Shown: positions 21,962-32,784, numbered from the stretch's first letter. The stretch is DNA of 64,000 bases from Conus ventricosus (GCA_018398815.1 CM031628.1:13016938-13080937); one strand, 5' to 3'. Notes: generated by a model not told the origin, from the sequence alone. Numbers and translations are program-made.

Positions 21962-22020
21962 AAATAAGTGTCTAATATCATCTGGCCTTTAAAAGACGTT
22001 GAATAAACCACTGAACTGAA
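21515..22020 (+). mobile_element. I/Nimb-type LINE 3' end, second copy
   Basis: The frame at 21518-21700 reads 'HIVRLIHKLRLNTWNTKCSH' and 'GITCVRRENISVHHLLFGC', a C-terminal cysteine/histidine motif. The following sequence matches the reverse complement of 7390-7830 to the end ('GTGTCTAATATCATCTGGCC', 'AAAAGACGTTGAATAAACCA', 'CTGAACTGAA'). A (TG)n run at 21918-21960 lies inside the 3' untranslated part, at the place where the other copy has A-rich/CA DNA. Confidence 0.75.
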
Positions 22021-22029
22021 CAGTGCTAA

Positions 22030-23215
22030 GACTGCACCCGTACACTTTTCAGTTTTCTTTCAACGCCCATCTTGCGCCGAATTGGATGAAGATAAGTGAT
22101 TGCTCGTTCAGTTTCGTTGTCCTGTGTGTTGTGTATCTTGCCTAAAGAAAACCTGAGAGGTCGAAACGCGTCGTGCTTTGTCTTGTGATTCGTCTGTCTA
22201 CGTTTTTGGGCTGAGTCTTATCAATCATTTTTCAAATGTGTTTAGATTTCCGCCAGCAGTCGCCTCACTTTGCAACTACAAGATATCCGTTTTAAGTCAT
22301 AACGTTTCTTTGAATTTTCTCAATTTCTCTAACCTTCTGTCTGACATACTCTATTCAAGCGGGTACGGCCCAGTTGCCGCCGTGCCACCGTGCCGAAGTG
22401 ATGTGTGAGCATCTCTCAGCCCTTCGGGCTTACGTTTCTTCAGCCTTCGGCATCAACCCCATAGCTTCGCTACGGCCTTTATTTTGATGAGATCATCGAT
22501 CAGACGGGAGTAGACTGGGACACAGCTTCATCGAGTGATAATTCCCTCCTTACAAACCTCCTCCTTTTAAAAGCGCGGCGGCGTCGGGTGTTCGGCAATC
22601 TGGCACGCGGCAAACTGGCATGTCCCCATTCAAGCAGGTCCAGTCATCTTCAGACAGATGTATTTTAGCAGTACCCTGAACAGAAAGAAAACGTTTTGAC
22701 TTCAGGTCCTTTCCTTACTATGCACCAACAGTCGGAATTCATTATGACGTAGGCTACGTCATATGCAAAATACTGCTACCTTAACATCATCAACACAGAT
22801 CCTCGTTCTGCTCTATGTGCCCACTTAACACAGCAGTCATAGCACTGAAATTCTCTCACGACACCTGTTTTGACCTTTTTAAAAACAAAATGACTTTTCC
22901 TTAAAAGCCTAAATCTGACTGTGACTTTATTTTTGTACAGTGAAATAGAGCTATCTTTTCTCTTCTTGGTGATAAATGCTTTAAAGTCAAATAATTGTTT
23001 GTTCTTGTTGATTTGAGTTGAAAAAGACATACTTCGAACAAGGAGCATTGATTTCAGTGATTGAAGACGCCGACGGTGGGTTGCTTTCTCTTCAAATTAA
23101 ACAATGAAATCGATTGTTAGTAGCTTGCTGACTGGTATGGTATGACGTAGGAAGGACTGTATTTGTACGCTGACATCACTGGTTAAAAATTCTCCGGAAA
23201 TCGGTCAGATTCATT
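22030..23215. other. Unassigned sequence, one hairpin motif
   Basis: No gene recognised. Contains a recurring hairpin motif at 22140-22172 (see findings). The part at 22420-22480 is rich in 'cttcgg..'. A short minus frame at 22776-23048 ('FRLLRKSHFVFKKVKTGVV') has no recognised family. Confidence 0.4.
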
Positions 23216-23224
23216 TTCAGAAGA

Positions 23225-24597
23225 GGTCGCTGTCATTCTCGCGACGTTCCTGAGAGACAATCGCTTGCGCGAGTATTTCGCCCCATTCCCGAGTGTTAAG
23301 TCGGGCGCCTCCGCATCATTCTCGCGCGTTTCCTGAGAGACAGATCGCTTGCCGCGAGTATTTTCGCCCCATGTTGCCGAGTGTTAAGTCGGGCGCCTCC
23401 GCGATCATTCTCGCGGCGTTTCCTGAGAGACAGATCGCTTGCCGCGAGTATTTTCGCCCCATGTTGCCGAGTGTTAAGTCGGGCGCCTCCGCGATCATTC
23501 TCGCGACGTTTCCTGAGAGACAGATCGCTTGCCGCGAGTATTTTCCGCCCCATGTTGCCGAGTGTTAAGTCGGGCGCCTCCGCGATCATTCTCGCGACGT
23601 TTCCTGAGAGACAGATCGCTTGCCGCGAGTATTTTCGCCCCATGTTGCCGAGTGTTCAGTCGGGCGCCTCCGCGATCATTCTCGCGGCGTTTCCTGAGAG
23701 ACAGATCGCTTGCCGCGAGTATTTTCGCCCCATGTTGCCGAGTGTTAAGTCGGGCGCCTCCGCGATCATTCTCGCGGCGTTTCCTGAGAGACAGATCGCT
23801 TGCCGCGAGTATTTTCGCCCCATGTTGCCGAGTGTTAAGTCGGGCGCCTCCGCGATCATTCTCGCGGCGTTTCCTGAGAGACAGATCGCTTGCCGCGAGT
23901 ATTTTCGCCCCATGTTGCCGAGTGTTCAGTCGGGCGCCTCCGCGATCATTCTCGCGGCGTTTCCTGAGAGACAGATCGCTTGCCGCGAGTATTTTCGCCC
24001 CATGTTGCCGAGTGTTCAGTCGGGCGCCTCCGCGATCATTCTCGCGGCGTTTCCTGAGAGACAGATCGCTTGCCGCGAGTATTTTCGCCCCATGTTGCCG
24101 AGTGTTCAGTCGGGCGCCTCCGCGATCATTCTCGCGGCGTTTCCTGAGAGACAGATCGCTTGCCGCGAGTATTTTCGCCCCATGTTGCCGAGTGTTCAGT
24201 CGGGCGCCTCCGCGATCATTCTCGCGGCGTTTCCTGAGAGACAGATCGCTTGCCGCGAGTATTTTCGCCCCATGTTGCCGAGTGTTCAGTCGGGCGCCTC
24301 CGCGATCATTCTCGCGGCGTTTCCTGAGAGACAGATCGCTTGCCGCGAGTATTTTCGCCCCATGTTGCCGAGTGTTCAGTCGGGCGCCTCCGCGATCATT
24401 CTCGCGGCGTTTCCTGAGAGACAGATCGCTTGCCGCGAGTATTTTCGCCCCATGTTTGCCCCGGAGTTTCAGGGTCGGGCGCCTCCGCGAATCATTCTCG
24501 CGGCGTTTCCTGAGAGACAGATCGCTTGCCGCGAGTATTTTCGCCCCATGTTGCCGAGTGTTAAGTCGGGCGCCTCCGCGATCATTCTCGCGGCGTG
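23225..24597. repeat. GC-rich 90-bp satellite, ~15 copies
   Basis: The unit runs 'GTCGGGCGCCTCCGCGATCA', 'TTCTCGCGGCGTTTCCTGAG', 'AGACAGATCGCTTGCCGCGA', 'GTATTTTCGCCCCATGTTGC', 'CGAGTGTTAA'. Internal copies are near identical, differing mainly at one A/C (GTGTTAAG vs GTGTTCAG). The first two copies and the copy at ~24450-24490 are diverged. Because 90 is divisible by three and no frame has a stop, frames of over 400 codons run through two plus frames, with shorter ones on minus. I treat these as by-products, not genes. GC content is far above the flanks. Confidence 0.95.
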
Positions 24598-24599
24598 TT

Positions 24600-25100
24600 G
24601 CGAAACAGTTAATAATTAAGAAGGCACTTCAAAACTTTGCCGTCCAGCGACTGTTTTTAACCAACAACTCGGCTTTAGTTCTGCATTGCTCTGATTTTCA
24701 TACCATTTGTAATCGTCTATTATACAGGGGATGCGGGGGATGCCTGTATGTATGTGTTGGACAAACGTTAACGTTTTAAATAATTATTGTTGTGGCGTTT
24801 TTTGGAGCCCATGATACAAGCAAACATAGTTTGTAAAAAATATGATTGTGGTACTTTTGATCGCCATGTGTTTATGTATTGGACAATAATGTTAACGTTT
24901 TAAACAATTTTCTTGTGGTGTTTTGCTGCCCATAATGTATGCTTGCTTGTGCTTTTTTTTTAAAGAAAAAAAAAGGATAGCTGTAACTTATAGTTATCAT
25001 GTGTGTGTGTGTGTGTGTGTGTATTTTTGTTATTCTATGGGATTGCATCTCATCATATGCCAGATATTTAATCTGCATATTGTGCTAGATAGATTTGTTC
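24600..25100. other. Unassigned stretch with a tandem-like duplication
   Basis: 'TATGTGTTGGACAAACGTTA' with 'ACGTTTTAAATAATT' (24750-24785) recurs in diverged form at 24873-24910 ('TATGTATTGGACAATAATGT', 'TAACGTTTTAAACAATT'), suggesting a ~123-bp duplication. A (TG)n run lies at 25000-25022. Confidence 0.5.
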
Positions 25101-25124
25101 TTTTCCGATATCATCATTATTATC

Positions 25125-25246
25125 ATTAGTAGTAGTAGTAGTAGTAGTATTATTGTTACTATTACTTTTATTATTGTTGTGGTTGTTATTGTAATTATTA
25201 TTAGTATCGTTTCTTTATCATCATGATTAATATGATGATGACGATG

Positions 25247-25280
<34 letters not shown>

Positions 25281-25282
25281 GT
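25125..25282. repeat. (AGT)n, (ATT)n and (GTT)n triplet repeats
   Basis: Runs of AGT, imperfect ATT/GTT, then about ten GTT units. Confidence 0.9.
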
Positions 25283-25437
25283 GGTTATTAAAGAGTCAAC
25301 AGTAGAGCTGCCTTAACGGGGCCACTGGTCGCAGTGAAACACTAGTGACACACAGGCAGTGTGTGCAGGGGGTCGTAAGCCATCGCGTTGTCTCCCTGCT
25401 ACAACAATGCAGAGTGTCTGTGTGTTTAGATAGATTG

Positions 25438-26340
25438 GTTGTTGTTGTTCCTGTTGTAGCTGCTGCTGCTGCAGCTGCTGCTGCTGCTTTTGTTGTTTGT
25501 TCTTGTTCTTCTTGTTCATGCTGCGTTGGATGTTGTTCTTGTTACTTCTGTTTCTTTGCTTCCTTTCTCCTTCTGCTTCTTTTCCTTCTTCTTCTTCTCC
25601 TTCTTCTTCTTCTTCTTCTCCTTCTCCTTCTTCTTCTCCTTCTTCTTCTTCTCCTTCTGCTTCTTCTTGTTCATTCTGCGTTGGATGTTGTTCTTGTTAC
25701 TTCTGTTTCTTTGCTTCCTCTCTTCTTCTCCTTCTCCTTCTTCTTCTCCTTCTTCTTCTTCTCCTTTTCTCCTTCTCTCCTTCTTTCTTCTTCTTCTCCT
25801 TTCTTCTCCTTCTTCTTCTCTCCTTCTTCTTCTCCTTCTTATTCTTCTTCTTCTTCTTCTTCTTCTTCTTCTTCTTCTTCTTCTCCTTCTTATTCTTCTT
25901 TTCTTCTCTTCTTCTTCTTCTTCTCCTTCTTCTTCTCCTTCTTCTTCTTCTTCTCCTTCTTCTTCTTCTTCTTCTCCTTCTTCTTCTCCTTCTTCTTCTT
26001 CTTCTCCTTCTTCTTCTTCTCCTTCTTCTTCTTCTTCTTCTTCTCCTTCTTCTTCTCCTTACTTCTTCTTCTCCTTCTTCTTCTTCTTCTCCTTCTTCTT
26101 CTTCTCCTTCTTCTTCTTCTTCTTCTCCTTCTTCTTCTTCTTGTTTGCTGTTGTTGTTGTTCTTCTTGTATTCTTGTTGCTGCTGTCGTTGTTTTGTTGT
26201 TCTTGCTGCTGTTGTTGTCTTGTTGTTGCTGCGCTTGTTGTGTTCTTGCTGTGTTGCTGCTCTTGTTGCTATTGTCGTTGTTGTTGTTACTGCTGCTGCT
26301 GCTGCTGTTGTATTTGTAAATGCTTTTATTGCTTTGATTT
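25438..26340. repeat. ~900-bp pyrimidine-rich triplet tract (CTT/CTC, CTG, GTT)
   Basis: 25555-26145 is almost entirely C/T on the plus strand ((CTT)n with CTC interruptions). It is flanked by GTT/CTG triplets at 25438-25550 and 26146-26330. A ~62-bp segment starting 'TTCATGCTGCGTTGGATGTT' at 25514 recurs at 25670, an internal duplication of about 155 bp. Long Leu/Phe/Ser/Pro or Arg/Glu/Lys frames on both strands are artefacts. Confidence 0.95.
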
Positions 26341-26539
26341 TTTTTCCCTGGTTTTGGTTGTGCTGTTGTTCCAGTTTGCCGCTGCCTTTGTCATTGTTCA
26401 CTGTGTGTCAGAGACTCCCCCCCCCCCTTCCCCCCCACCCCCTGGCACCATGTCTTTTTTTTATAGCCGTTTGTTGATCTTTTCCTTTTATATCCTTTTG
26501 CTTCTCTCTATCTCTCACTGTCTGTATGCCTGTCTGCCC

Positions 26540-26554
26540 CTGTGTGTGTGTGTG

Positions 26555-26597
<43 letters not shown>

Positions 26598-26692
26598 GTG
26601 TGTTCGCATTCTTGACTTTTTCAAAAACGTATTTTCTGTAGATTCTGAGAGAGAGAGAGAGAGCGAGAGAGAGAGAGAGTGAGAGAGAGAGA

Positions 26693-26735
<43 letters not shown>
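26540..26735. repeat. (TG)n and (GA)n microsatellites
   Basis: (TG)n at 26540-26602 with TTG breaks, then (GA)n at 26647-26735, just outside the foldback element. Confidence 0.95.
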
Positions 26736-26737
<2 letters not shown>

Positions 26738-26799
26738 GTATCCTTGGCATTTCAAAAAATGTATTTTTCTTTCAAAACAGAGTGACCGAGGGCGGAAAA

Positions 26800-27440
26800 T
26801 GAAGCAAAATTTAGAAAGAGAGGGGGTTAGTTACCGCCAAGGACATAGACAAACAAAGTACGGGACAAGACACAATGCATTTCGACCTCTTGGGTCTTCT
26901 TCAGGCAAAAACAATTAACATTTAGGACAGTGAAAACGAAAAGAACGAGAAACCACTTATCTTCTCATATTCGGCGCACGATCAAAATGGCCGCCGGCCG
27001 GAAACGAGGCCACCCAGGAGGGTATCATGGGAGCCGAATAGTGAGGGGAAGGGGGTAGCGGAGGGGGGGGGGGGGGGAGCAGGTTGTGTGTGTGTGGGGG
27101 GGGGGGGGGGAGAGGGGGTGTATAGGGGAGAAGGGGTGTGGGGATGGGGGGTGCCTCTCCACCCCCCACCCCCCTTCACTATTTCGGCTCCATGATCTCC
27201 TCCTGGATGGCCTCGTTTCTGTCGGCGGCCATTTTGATCGAGCGCCGAATATGACAAGATAAGTGGTTTCTCATTCTTCGTTTTCCACTGTCCTAAATGT
27301 GCTTTGTTTTGCCTGAAGACGTTCAAGAGGTCAAAATGGCACTTTGTGTCTTGTCCTGTACTTTGTTTTATCTATGTCACTTGGCGGTGGTAACTACCCC
27401 CCTCTCTTTCAAAATGTATCTTCTTGTGATTCTTTTTTCA
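26800..27440. mobile_element. Foldback/MITE-like inverted repeat with G-rich centre
   Basis: The left arm (about 26812-27035) and right arm (about 27172-27418) are imperfect reverse complements. Shared blocks on the left are 'GTACGGGACAAGACACAATG', 'GAGAAACCACTTATCTTCTC', 'ATATTCGGCGCACGATCAAA' and 'ATGGCCGCCGGCCGGAAACG'. Each has a partner on the right ('GTGGTTTCTCATTCTTCG', 'TTTGATCGAGCGCCGAATAT', 'GCGGCCATTTTGATC'). The ~130-bp centre holds two G-runs and GT/GGGT-rich DNA. There is no coding frame. The structure fits a non-autonomous foldback element or a palindromic duplication. Confidence 0.75.
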
Positions 27441-27639
27441 ACGATCAGAAAATCGCATAAACAGGCGAACAATTTAAGCGAACACTGTGTTACGCGTGCC
27501 ACTATGTCTTTGCATAACGAGTGATCACAGAAAAAAATGTTTGTTGACCTGTAGTTTATAGGGTCTTGATCAGTCTGGGCAGACATTCTATGATTTTGAA
27601 TTTGTTATGAATAGTTTTTTTCTTTTCTTTATTTTCAAT

Positions 27640-27780
27640 TGAAGGGAAAAAATATTATTTCTTGCAGGGCATCTGTACCCTTTTTGTCGTAGTCCTTGTT
27701 TCATTTAGTCTTCTATGTTCGTGGTCAATAAAGGAATTGAAGTCCCATTCTCTAGGCCATGGCAGCTTACAATCCAGAGA
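27640..27780. other. Unassigned; acceptor-like and AATAAA sites
   Basis: 'TTATTTCTTGCAG|GGCATC' (27656-27668) looks like a splice acceptor and 'CAATAAAGG' (27726) like a poly(A) signal on the plus strand. The minus strand is open over 27655-27780 ('PWPREWDFNSFIDHEHRR'). None of these is strong enough to call. Confidence 0.25.
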
Positions 27781-27912
27781 GCGTGAGAGGAGAGAGAGAG
27801 GAGAGAGGAGAGAGAGAGAGAGAGACAGACAGACAGAACTGACAGACAGAAGCAGACAACGACAGAATGACAGACAGACAGACAGACAGACAGACGGACA
27901 GACAGACAAACA
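27780..27912. repeat. (GA)n/(GACA)n microsatellite
   Basis: GAGAG runs followed by GACAGACA repeats. Confidence 0.95.
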
Positions 27913-28039
27913 GCCAGGATGTTACTAATTGAAGAAGTTGGTAACAGAGCAGATTTTTTTAGTTAAGCGTTTTTCATTTCGATATTAAAATATTTTGCTT
28001 AAAAAGAACATTCTTGTAATTCTTGATTTACTATCCCTC

Positions 28040-28058
28040 CCTCCTCCCCCTCCCCCCA

Positions 28059-28093
<35 letters not shown>

Positions 28094-28330
28094 GGGGGGG
28101 GGGGGGCGGGGGGTGGTGGTTGGTGGTTTTGTTTTGCTTTTTGTTTTGTTGTTTTTTTTGTTTGTGTGATCATTAAAAAAAAAAGGTCTTCGTCCTTGCC
28201 CTCCCACCTTCCCGTTTCCACCACCCCTTCCTTCCCCCCATTTCACTCATCTCTCACATCCTCACTTCCCAATCCTCACCCCCCCCCCCCCTTCTTTTTT
28301 CTCTCTCTCTCTTTTTTGTGCGACACTCTG
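28040..28330. repeat. Homopolymer-rich block (T-run, G-run, C-run)
   Basis: About 32 T (28061-28092), a G-run (28093-28106), GGT repeats, later a C-run (28279-28290) and (TC)n. Not coding. Confidence 0.9.
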
Positions 28331-28574
28331 TATATAATTTTATGTCTTACAATACTATGAATTATATATTTTAAACCGATGCCCAATTGTTGTGGATTAA
28401 TCAACAACGAAAAAGTTTTCATTGTTTATACGTATCGGGAGGAAAAGCTGAACTCAATGAGCTACTGATTGTTGCTGGGTTTTCAAGATAAACCCTGAAA
28501 ATACTTTGAATAAAGAAATGTTTTATTGTGACTATAGTGATATCTGAGGAATTGGAACATGGGAATTTTCTTTT

Positions 28575-28639
28575 GTATACATGTGAGTGTGTGTGCGTGC
28601 ATGTGTGCGTGTGTGTATGTGAGTGTATATATGTGTGTG

Positions 28640-28705
<66 letters not shown>

Positions 28706-28770
28706 AGTGTGTTTTAATGTAGTGTAGTGTAGTGTAGTGTAGTGTGTGTGTGTGTAGTGTAGTGTAGTGG

Positions 28771-28815
<45 letters not shown>

Positions 28816-28850
28816 TGTGTGTGTGTGTGTGGTGTGTTCTTGCTCACGCA
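28575..28850. repeat. (GT)n with GTGTA pentamers
   Basis: Long GT arrays interrupted by 'GTGTAGTGTAGTGTAGTGTA' blocks (28717-28770). Confidence 0.95.
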
Positions 28851-28920
28851 GTGTCATTACCCTCATGACGCTCATTCGCCCCACCCCCCTCCCCCCCTTC
28901 TCTCTCAATCCCACACCCAG

Positions 28921-29096
28921 GATTTTCTGTCACTCCTCAGCACCGGCAGTTCACAGAGTATAATCAACGTCAGGTCCCTTACGAGGCAACCCCCCAGAGG
29001 AGACATGCACTGCTGCAGACTTACCTCGGCACTGCCTTTTCTGATCCAACAAATGCAAGACACACAAAATCACAGAAATGTATGGCTGTAGGCTGA
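28921..29096 (+). CDS. Probable terminal exon of an unrecognised gene
   Basis: A strong polypyrimidine tract and acceptor ('CTCTCAATCCCACACCCAG' to 28920) precede 57 open codons entered in phase 1 and ending in TGA (29094-29096). The product includes 'FSVTPQHRQFTEYNQRQVPY', 'EATPQRRHALLQTYLGTAFS' and ends 'HTKSQKCMAVG'. Composition is balanced and protein-like. The alternative frame is also open (stop at 29087) but is less convincing. No family recognised. Upstream exons on the plus strand were not identified; repeats fill the preceding ~4 kb. Confidence 0.5.
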
Positions 29097-29104
29097 CAGC
29101 CTTT

Positions 29105-31440
29105 GGCCCTAAATCAGTATCCGTTTATGTGCTTTTGGATACTTTCTCGTGAAGTCCCAATGGCTTAAGTCAGGCATAGGTATACTACATTTATCATCAT
29201 CTTAATAAGATCCAACTCAGTGGAAAATACCTGGTCTTTAAATTTTTGTCAATTTGATTTTAAATGCGTTTACTGATGGCGCGTTGATAGTGTCATCGGA
29301 AAGGTTTTTCCCACAGATTAATGATACGGTTAGTAAAAAAAAACTTGCGGAACTGGTTAGTTGCAAAATGTGTTTTGGTTATTTGAAGTTATGTCCCCGA
29401 GTCTTTTCATAGTTAGCCATAGTGAACAAGGAAGAGGTGGTGCAAGGATCATAAATATTGTGCATAATTTTGTATACTTCAATGAGATCACCTCTTAGTC
29501 TTCTGAATTCTAGGCTAGGCAACCTAAACAGAGTTAGGCGTCCTCATAACTAAGATCACGAGTACTCGTTCTAGTTATACACTTTGTAAATCTTCGTTGA
29601 ACACCTTCAATCATATTTATATGTTTTTTAAGATAGGGGCACCATACTGAGTTTCCATATTCAATAATTGGTCTAACTAGAGCTTTGAACAATGGAATCA
29701 TAATTTCAGGAGATTTATTTGTAATAGTCCTCACAAGAAGACCAGCAATTTGATTACCTTTTTTCACAATGTTGTTTATATGAGTCTCAAAGTTCAAATC
29801 TGGGTCCATGGTGACACCTAAATCCTTCTCAGCAATAGTACTTTCCAGTGTTCTATTGACCCCATTTTCCAGTATTGTGTACTGATAGTGTGGATTATTC
29901 TTGCCAATATGCAGAACTTTGCATTTCTCGCTATTAAACTGCAATAGCCAAGTATTTGTCCATTTCACTAGATTGTGTATACACAATTGTAAATGATCTC
30001 TGTCTTCTATATTCGGATGACAGAGTAAGCCTTGGTGTCGTCTGCAAAGATTTTTACTTTACAATCTACCTCCTCAGGCATATCACTTATAATGTATATG
30101 AACAAGGTCGGTCCGAGGAACACTATCTTGTGGTACTCCACTAGTCACGTTAACCTTCGACGATTTACTACTGTTTACACTTACAAACTGTGATCTTCCT
30201 TTTAAGAAATCTCTGATCCACGATAGTAGCTTGCCTTTATACCGTAGCCTCCAGTTTATTTTACCAGTCTTTGGTGTGGAACTGTATCAAATGCTTTCTC
30301 AAGTCTAGGTAGACTGCGTCAACTGGTTATTTTCTCATCCAATGTAACTAACCATCTTGTAAAGTAACAAGTAGTTGTGTAACACATGAACGCCCCGTGG
30401 TAAATCCAAATTGTTCTCTAGATAACAGGTCATGTTTGGTTAAGTGCTGGCAAAGAGCGTCTCGAATAAAACCCTCGAAAACTTTACAGACAACAGATGT
30501 TAGGCTGACTGGACGGCAGTTTCCTGCTGAGTTCTTGTTTCCTTTCTTAAAAAATAGGACGTACTTCTGCTTCTTTCCAATCTTTCGGTATTACACCCTT
30601 TTCTTGTGTTCTATCGAATAATGTCTTCAGTGACTTTAGCCAGCTCCTTCATACTCTTGGGTGAATTCGTCAGGTCCTGGGGACTTCGATGGGTTTAAGT
30701 TCTTTAATGTTTTTTTTTCCATCTGCTCGGTTGTGATCTCCACTTTTGTTAATTCTGTAACCTCTTTTTTTACATGAAAACTCTGGAACGTTTATGTTAC
30801 TTTCCTCAGTAAAAACACTGGCAAAAGAAGCTGTTTAGTACACTTGCTTTTTCAGAATCATTTTGTGCTAAGGTACCATCTTCCTTTAGTAAATTAGCTT
30901 ATCGATTCTTTTGGTATGGTTTTACTGTAAACATAACGGAAAATCCTTTTGGGTTTTGCTTAGATTCTTTAGCCAGTTTTAGCCTCCTTTGCTTTTACAT
31001 TTTTCCTTGTCCCCCATGTTACTTGGTTTCTGCTCTTGCATACAATTTGTAGTTTTCATTTGTGGGGGTATTTCTTGTACCTTTTAATTTGAAGGCTCTG
31101 CGCTTAAGGTGAATTTTATCTAAGAGAGATTGGTGAATGGGGTCTCGTCTTGGTTTGTTGGTTGGTCCTTGTTTAAAGACTTTTTAGGAATAAATTTTGT
31201 CCATTTGACTTAATAAGTACATTATGAATAATCCCCAAATTTCATCCACTGGTGCTTCATTGGTCAAAAGGTCATTCCAATTTATCTCTCCTACATGTTT
31301 CCTCATGCTTCGTAGTCTCTTTATCCAGTTGATACTTCACAGAGTAACCAGATGAGTATTCCTTTCTGACTTGAACATCGAAGTAAAGAGCTGAGACACA
31401 GCCTCCTTAACCCCCTACAGGTAATATAATAACCGCTCAG
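29105..31440 (-). mobile_element. 5'-truncated CR1-like LINE, frameshifted
   Basis: Read on minus from 31440: a segment with 'FTEESNINVPEF' (~30800) and 'FKKGNKNSAGNCRPVSLTSV'-like text (~30500-30550). Reverse transcriptase motifs follow: 'LSREQFGFTTGRSCVTQLL' (~30375-30430), 'VDAVYLDLRKAFDTVPH' (~30280), 'VTSGVPQDSVLGP' (~30130) and catalytic 'FADDTK' (~30033-30052). The C-terminal part (29534-29986) includes 'KWTNTWLLQFNSEKCKVLHI', 'AEKDLGVTMDPDLNFETHIN' and 'KALVRPIIEYGNSVWCPYLK'. Further on are 'RLRGDLIEVYKIMHN' (~29485) and a WNSLP-like end (~29280). The order is that of a CR1-group polyprotein without its endonuclease. Several frame changes and stops make it inactive. Confidence 0.85.
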
Positions 31441-31579
31441 TTCAGAGCGAGGGTGACAACTTCTTCTCGAGTGCAGTACCAAATCAACCACTTGCCGATG
31501 TCGACGACTGTTGCCACAAACTCACCACAGCCACAACTACGAAGAGCAAACCGAGGTCACCACGTGAATAGGGATGACG

Positions 31580-32045
31580 GCCACTGGACATTCAGATCAC
31601 CACTGGACATTCAGATTACCACTGGACATTCAGATCACCACTGGACATTCAGATCACCACTGGACATTCAATTACCACTGGACATTCAGATCACCCACTG
31701 GACATTCAGATTACCACTGCCATTCGGATTACCACTGGACATTCGGATTACCACTTGACATTCGGATTACCACTGGACATTCAGATTACCACTGGACATT
31801 CGGATTACCACTGGACATTCAGATCACCACTGGACATTCAGATCACCACTGGACATTCGGATTACCACTGGACATTTGGATTACCACTGGACATTCAGAT
31901 TACCACTGGACATTCAGATTACCACCGACATTCAGACATTCAGATTACCACTGGACATTCAGATTACCACGAACATTCAGATCACCACTGGACATTCAGA
32001 TTACCTCTGGACATTCAGATCACCACTGGACATTCAGATTATCAG
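31580..32045. repeat. 19-bp minisatellite, ~24 copies
   Basis: Unit 'TGGACATTCAGATTACCAC' with A/G and T/C variants (TTCGGATTACC, TTCAGATCACC) and some shortened units. Open frames over it are by-products. Confidence 0.95.
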
Positions 32046-32089
32046 ACAATGAGGATCAGGATAACGAGGATGAAGATGGTGTTACGGAG

Positions 32090-32330
32090 CTATTCCGATC
32101 TGAGACCACGTCACCAGGCCGTACACCACGCTTCCTTTTGTAACCTATCCTAGCGTCAACCAGGGCTGAGAGATACAGATACCTGCGGGGTTGGTCTGGA
32201 AATTGACTAACACTCTCACAGACGCTTCCATTGAATAAATGAAACTCGACTGGATGTTCCCAGTGTTCTGATATGGGCCGGTAACACACTCGTCTCTGGG
32301 CAGGCGTTGGTTGGAGCCTAAACTCCTCAC
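32090..32330 (+). repeat. Unnamed repeat family, block A, copy 1
   Basis: Contains 'CTGAGAGATACAGATACCTG', 'CTAACACTCTCACAGACGCT' and 'GAAACTCGACTGGATGTTCC'. It is homologous to 48400-48620 (plus), which has 'GTGAGATGCAGACACCTGCA' and 'GGAACTTGACTGTGTGGTTC'. Confidence 0.65.
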
Positions 32331-32398
32331 AGATAAGTGATTCTGACTGGATATGAACTCACGAAGCCGACCACTATATCATGCATACTGGTGATGAA

Positions 32399-32690
32399 GT
32401 GTATTTGTTGACGGACTACAGGTTACGACCAGTGAGTTGTTATTTCCTGACAGATCTGATAATAGTGTGTTTGTTGACAGACTACAGGTTACGACCAGTG
32501 GGCTGTTATTTCCTGACAGCTCTGATAATAGTGTGTTTGTTGACAGACTACAGGTTACGACCAGTGAGCTGTTATTTCCTGACAGCTCTGATAATAGTGT
32601 ATTTGTTGACAGACTACAGGCTACGACACATGAGCTGTTATTTGCAGGCAGATCTGATAATAGTGTGTTTGTCAGCGGTAATCGGCGAGT
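32399..32690. repeat. 66-bp minisatellite, ~4.3 copies
   Basis: Unit starting 'TTGTTGACAGACTACAGGTT' (32405, 32471, 32537, 32603), continuing 'ACGACCAGTGAGCTGTTATT' and 'TCCTGACAGCTCTGATAATA'. The length is divisible by three, giving a short open frame with 'SDNSVFVDRLQVTTS' per unit. Confidence 0.95.
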
Positions 32691-32784
32691 GCATGGGGGC
32701 TGTCGTTGGACGGACGTGATGGCGCCCTCCGGAGGAGAGCTCACTTACGCCGGCTCTGCGACTAAGCAATTATTGTCGTCAGTA

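Noticed and set aside
23381..24779. Two overlapping frames of over 400 codons
   Set aside because: They follow from a 90-bp satellite without stops; several frames are equally open, so coding is not supported.
25345..26641. Leu/Phe/Ser-rich and Arg-rich long frames
   Set aside because: Products of a CTT/CTC tract; pure composition effect.
26868..26897. Hammerhead ribozyme
   Set aside because: The CTGAAGA and GAAA boxes are present, but an extra base separates the core from the stem and no convincing flanking stems I and III were found. Kept only as a recurring motif.
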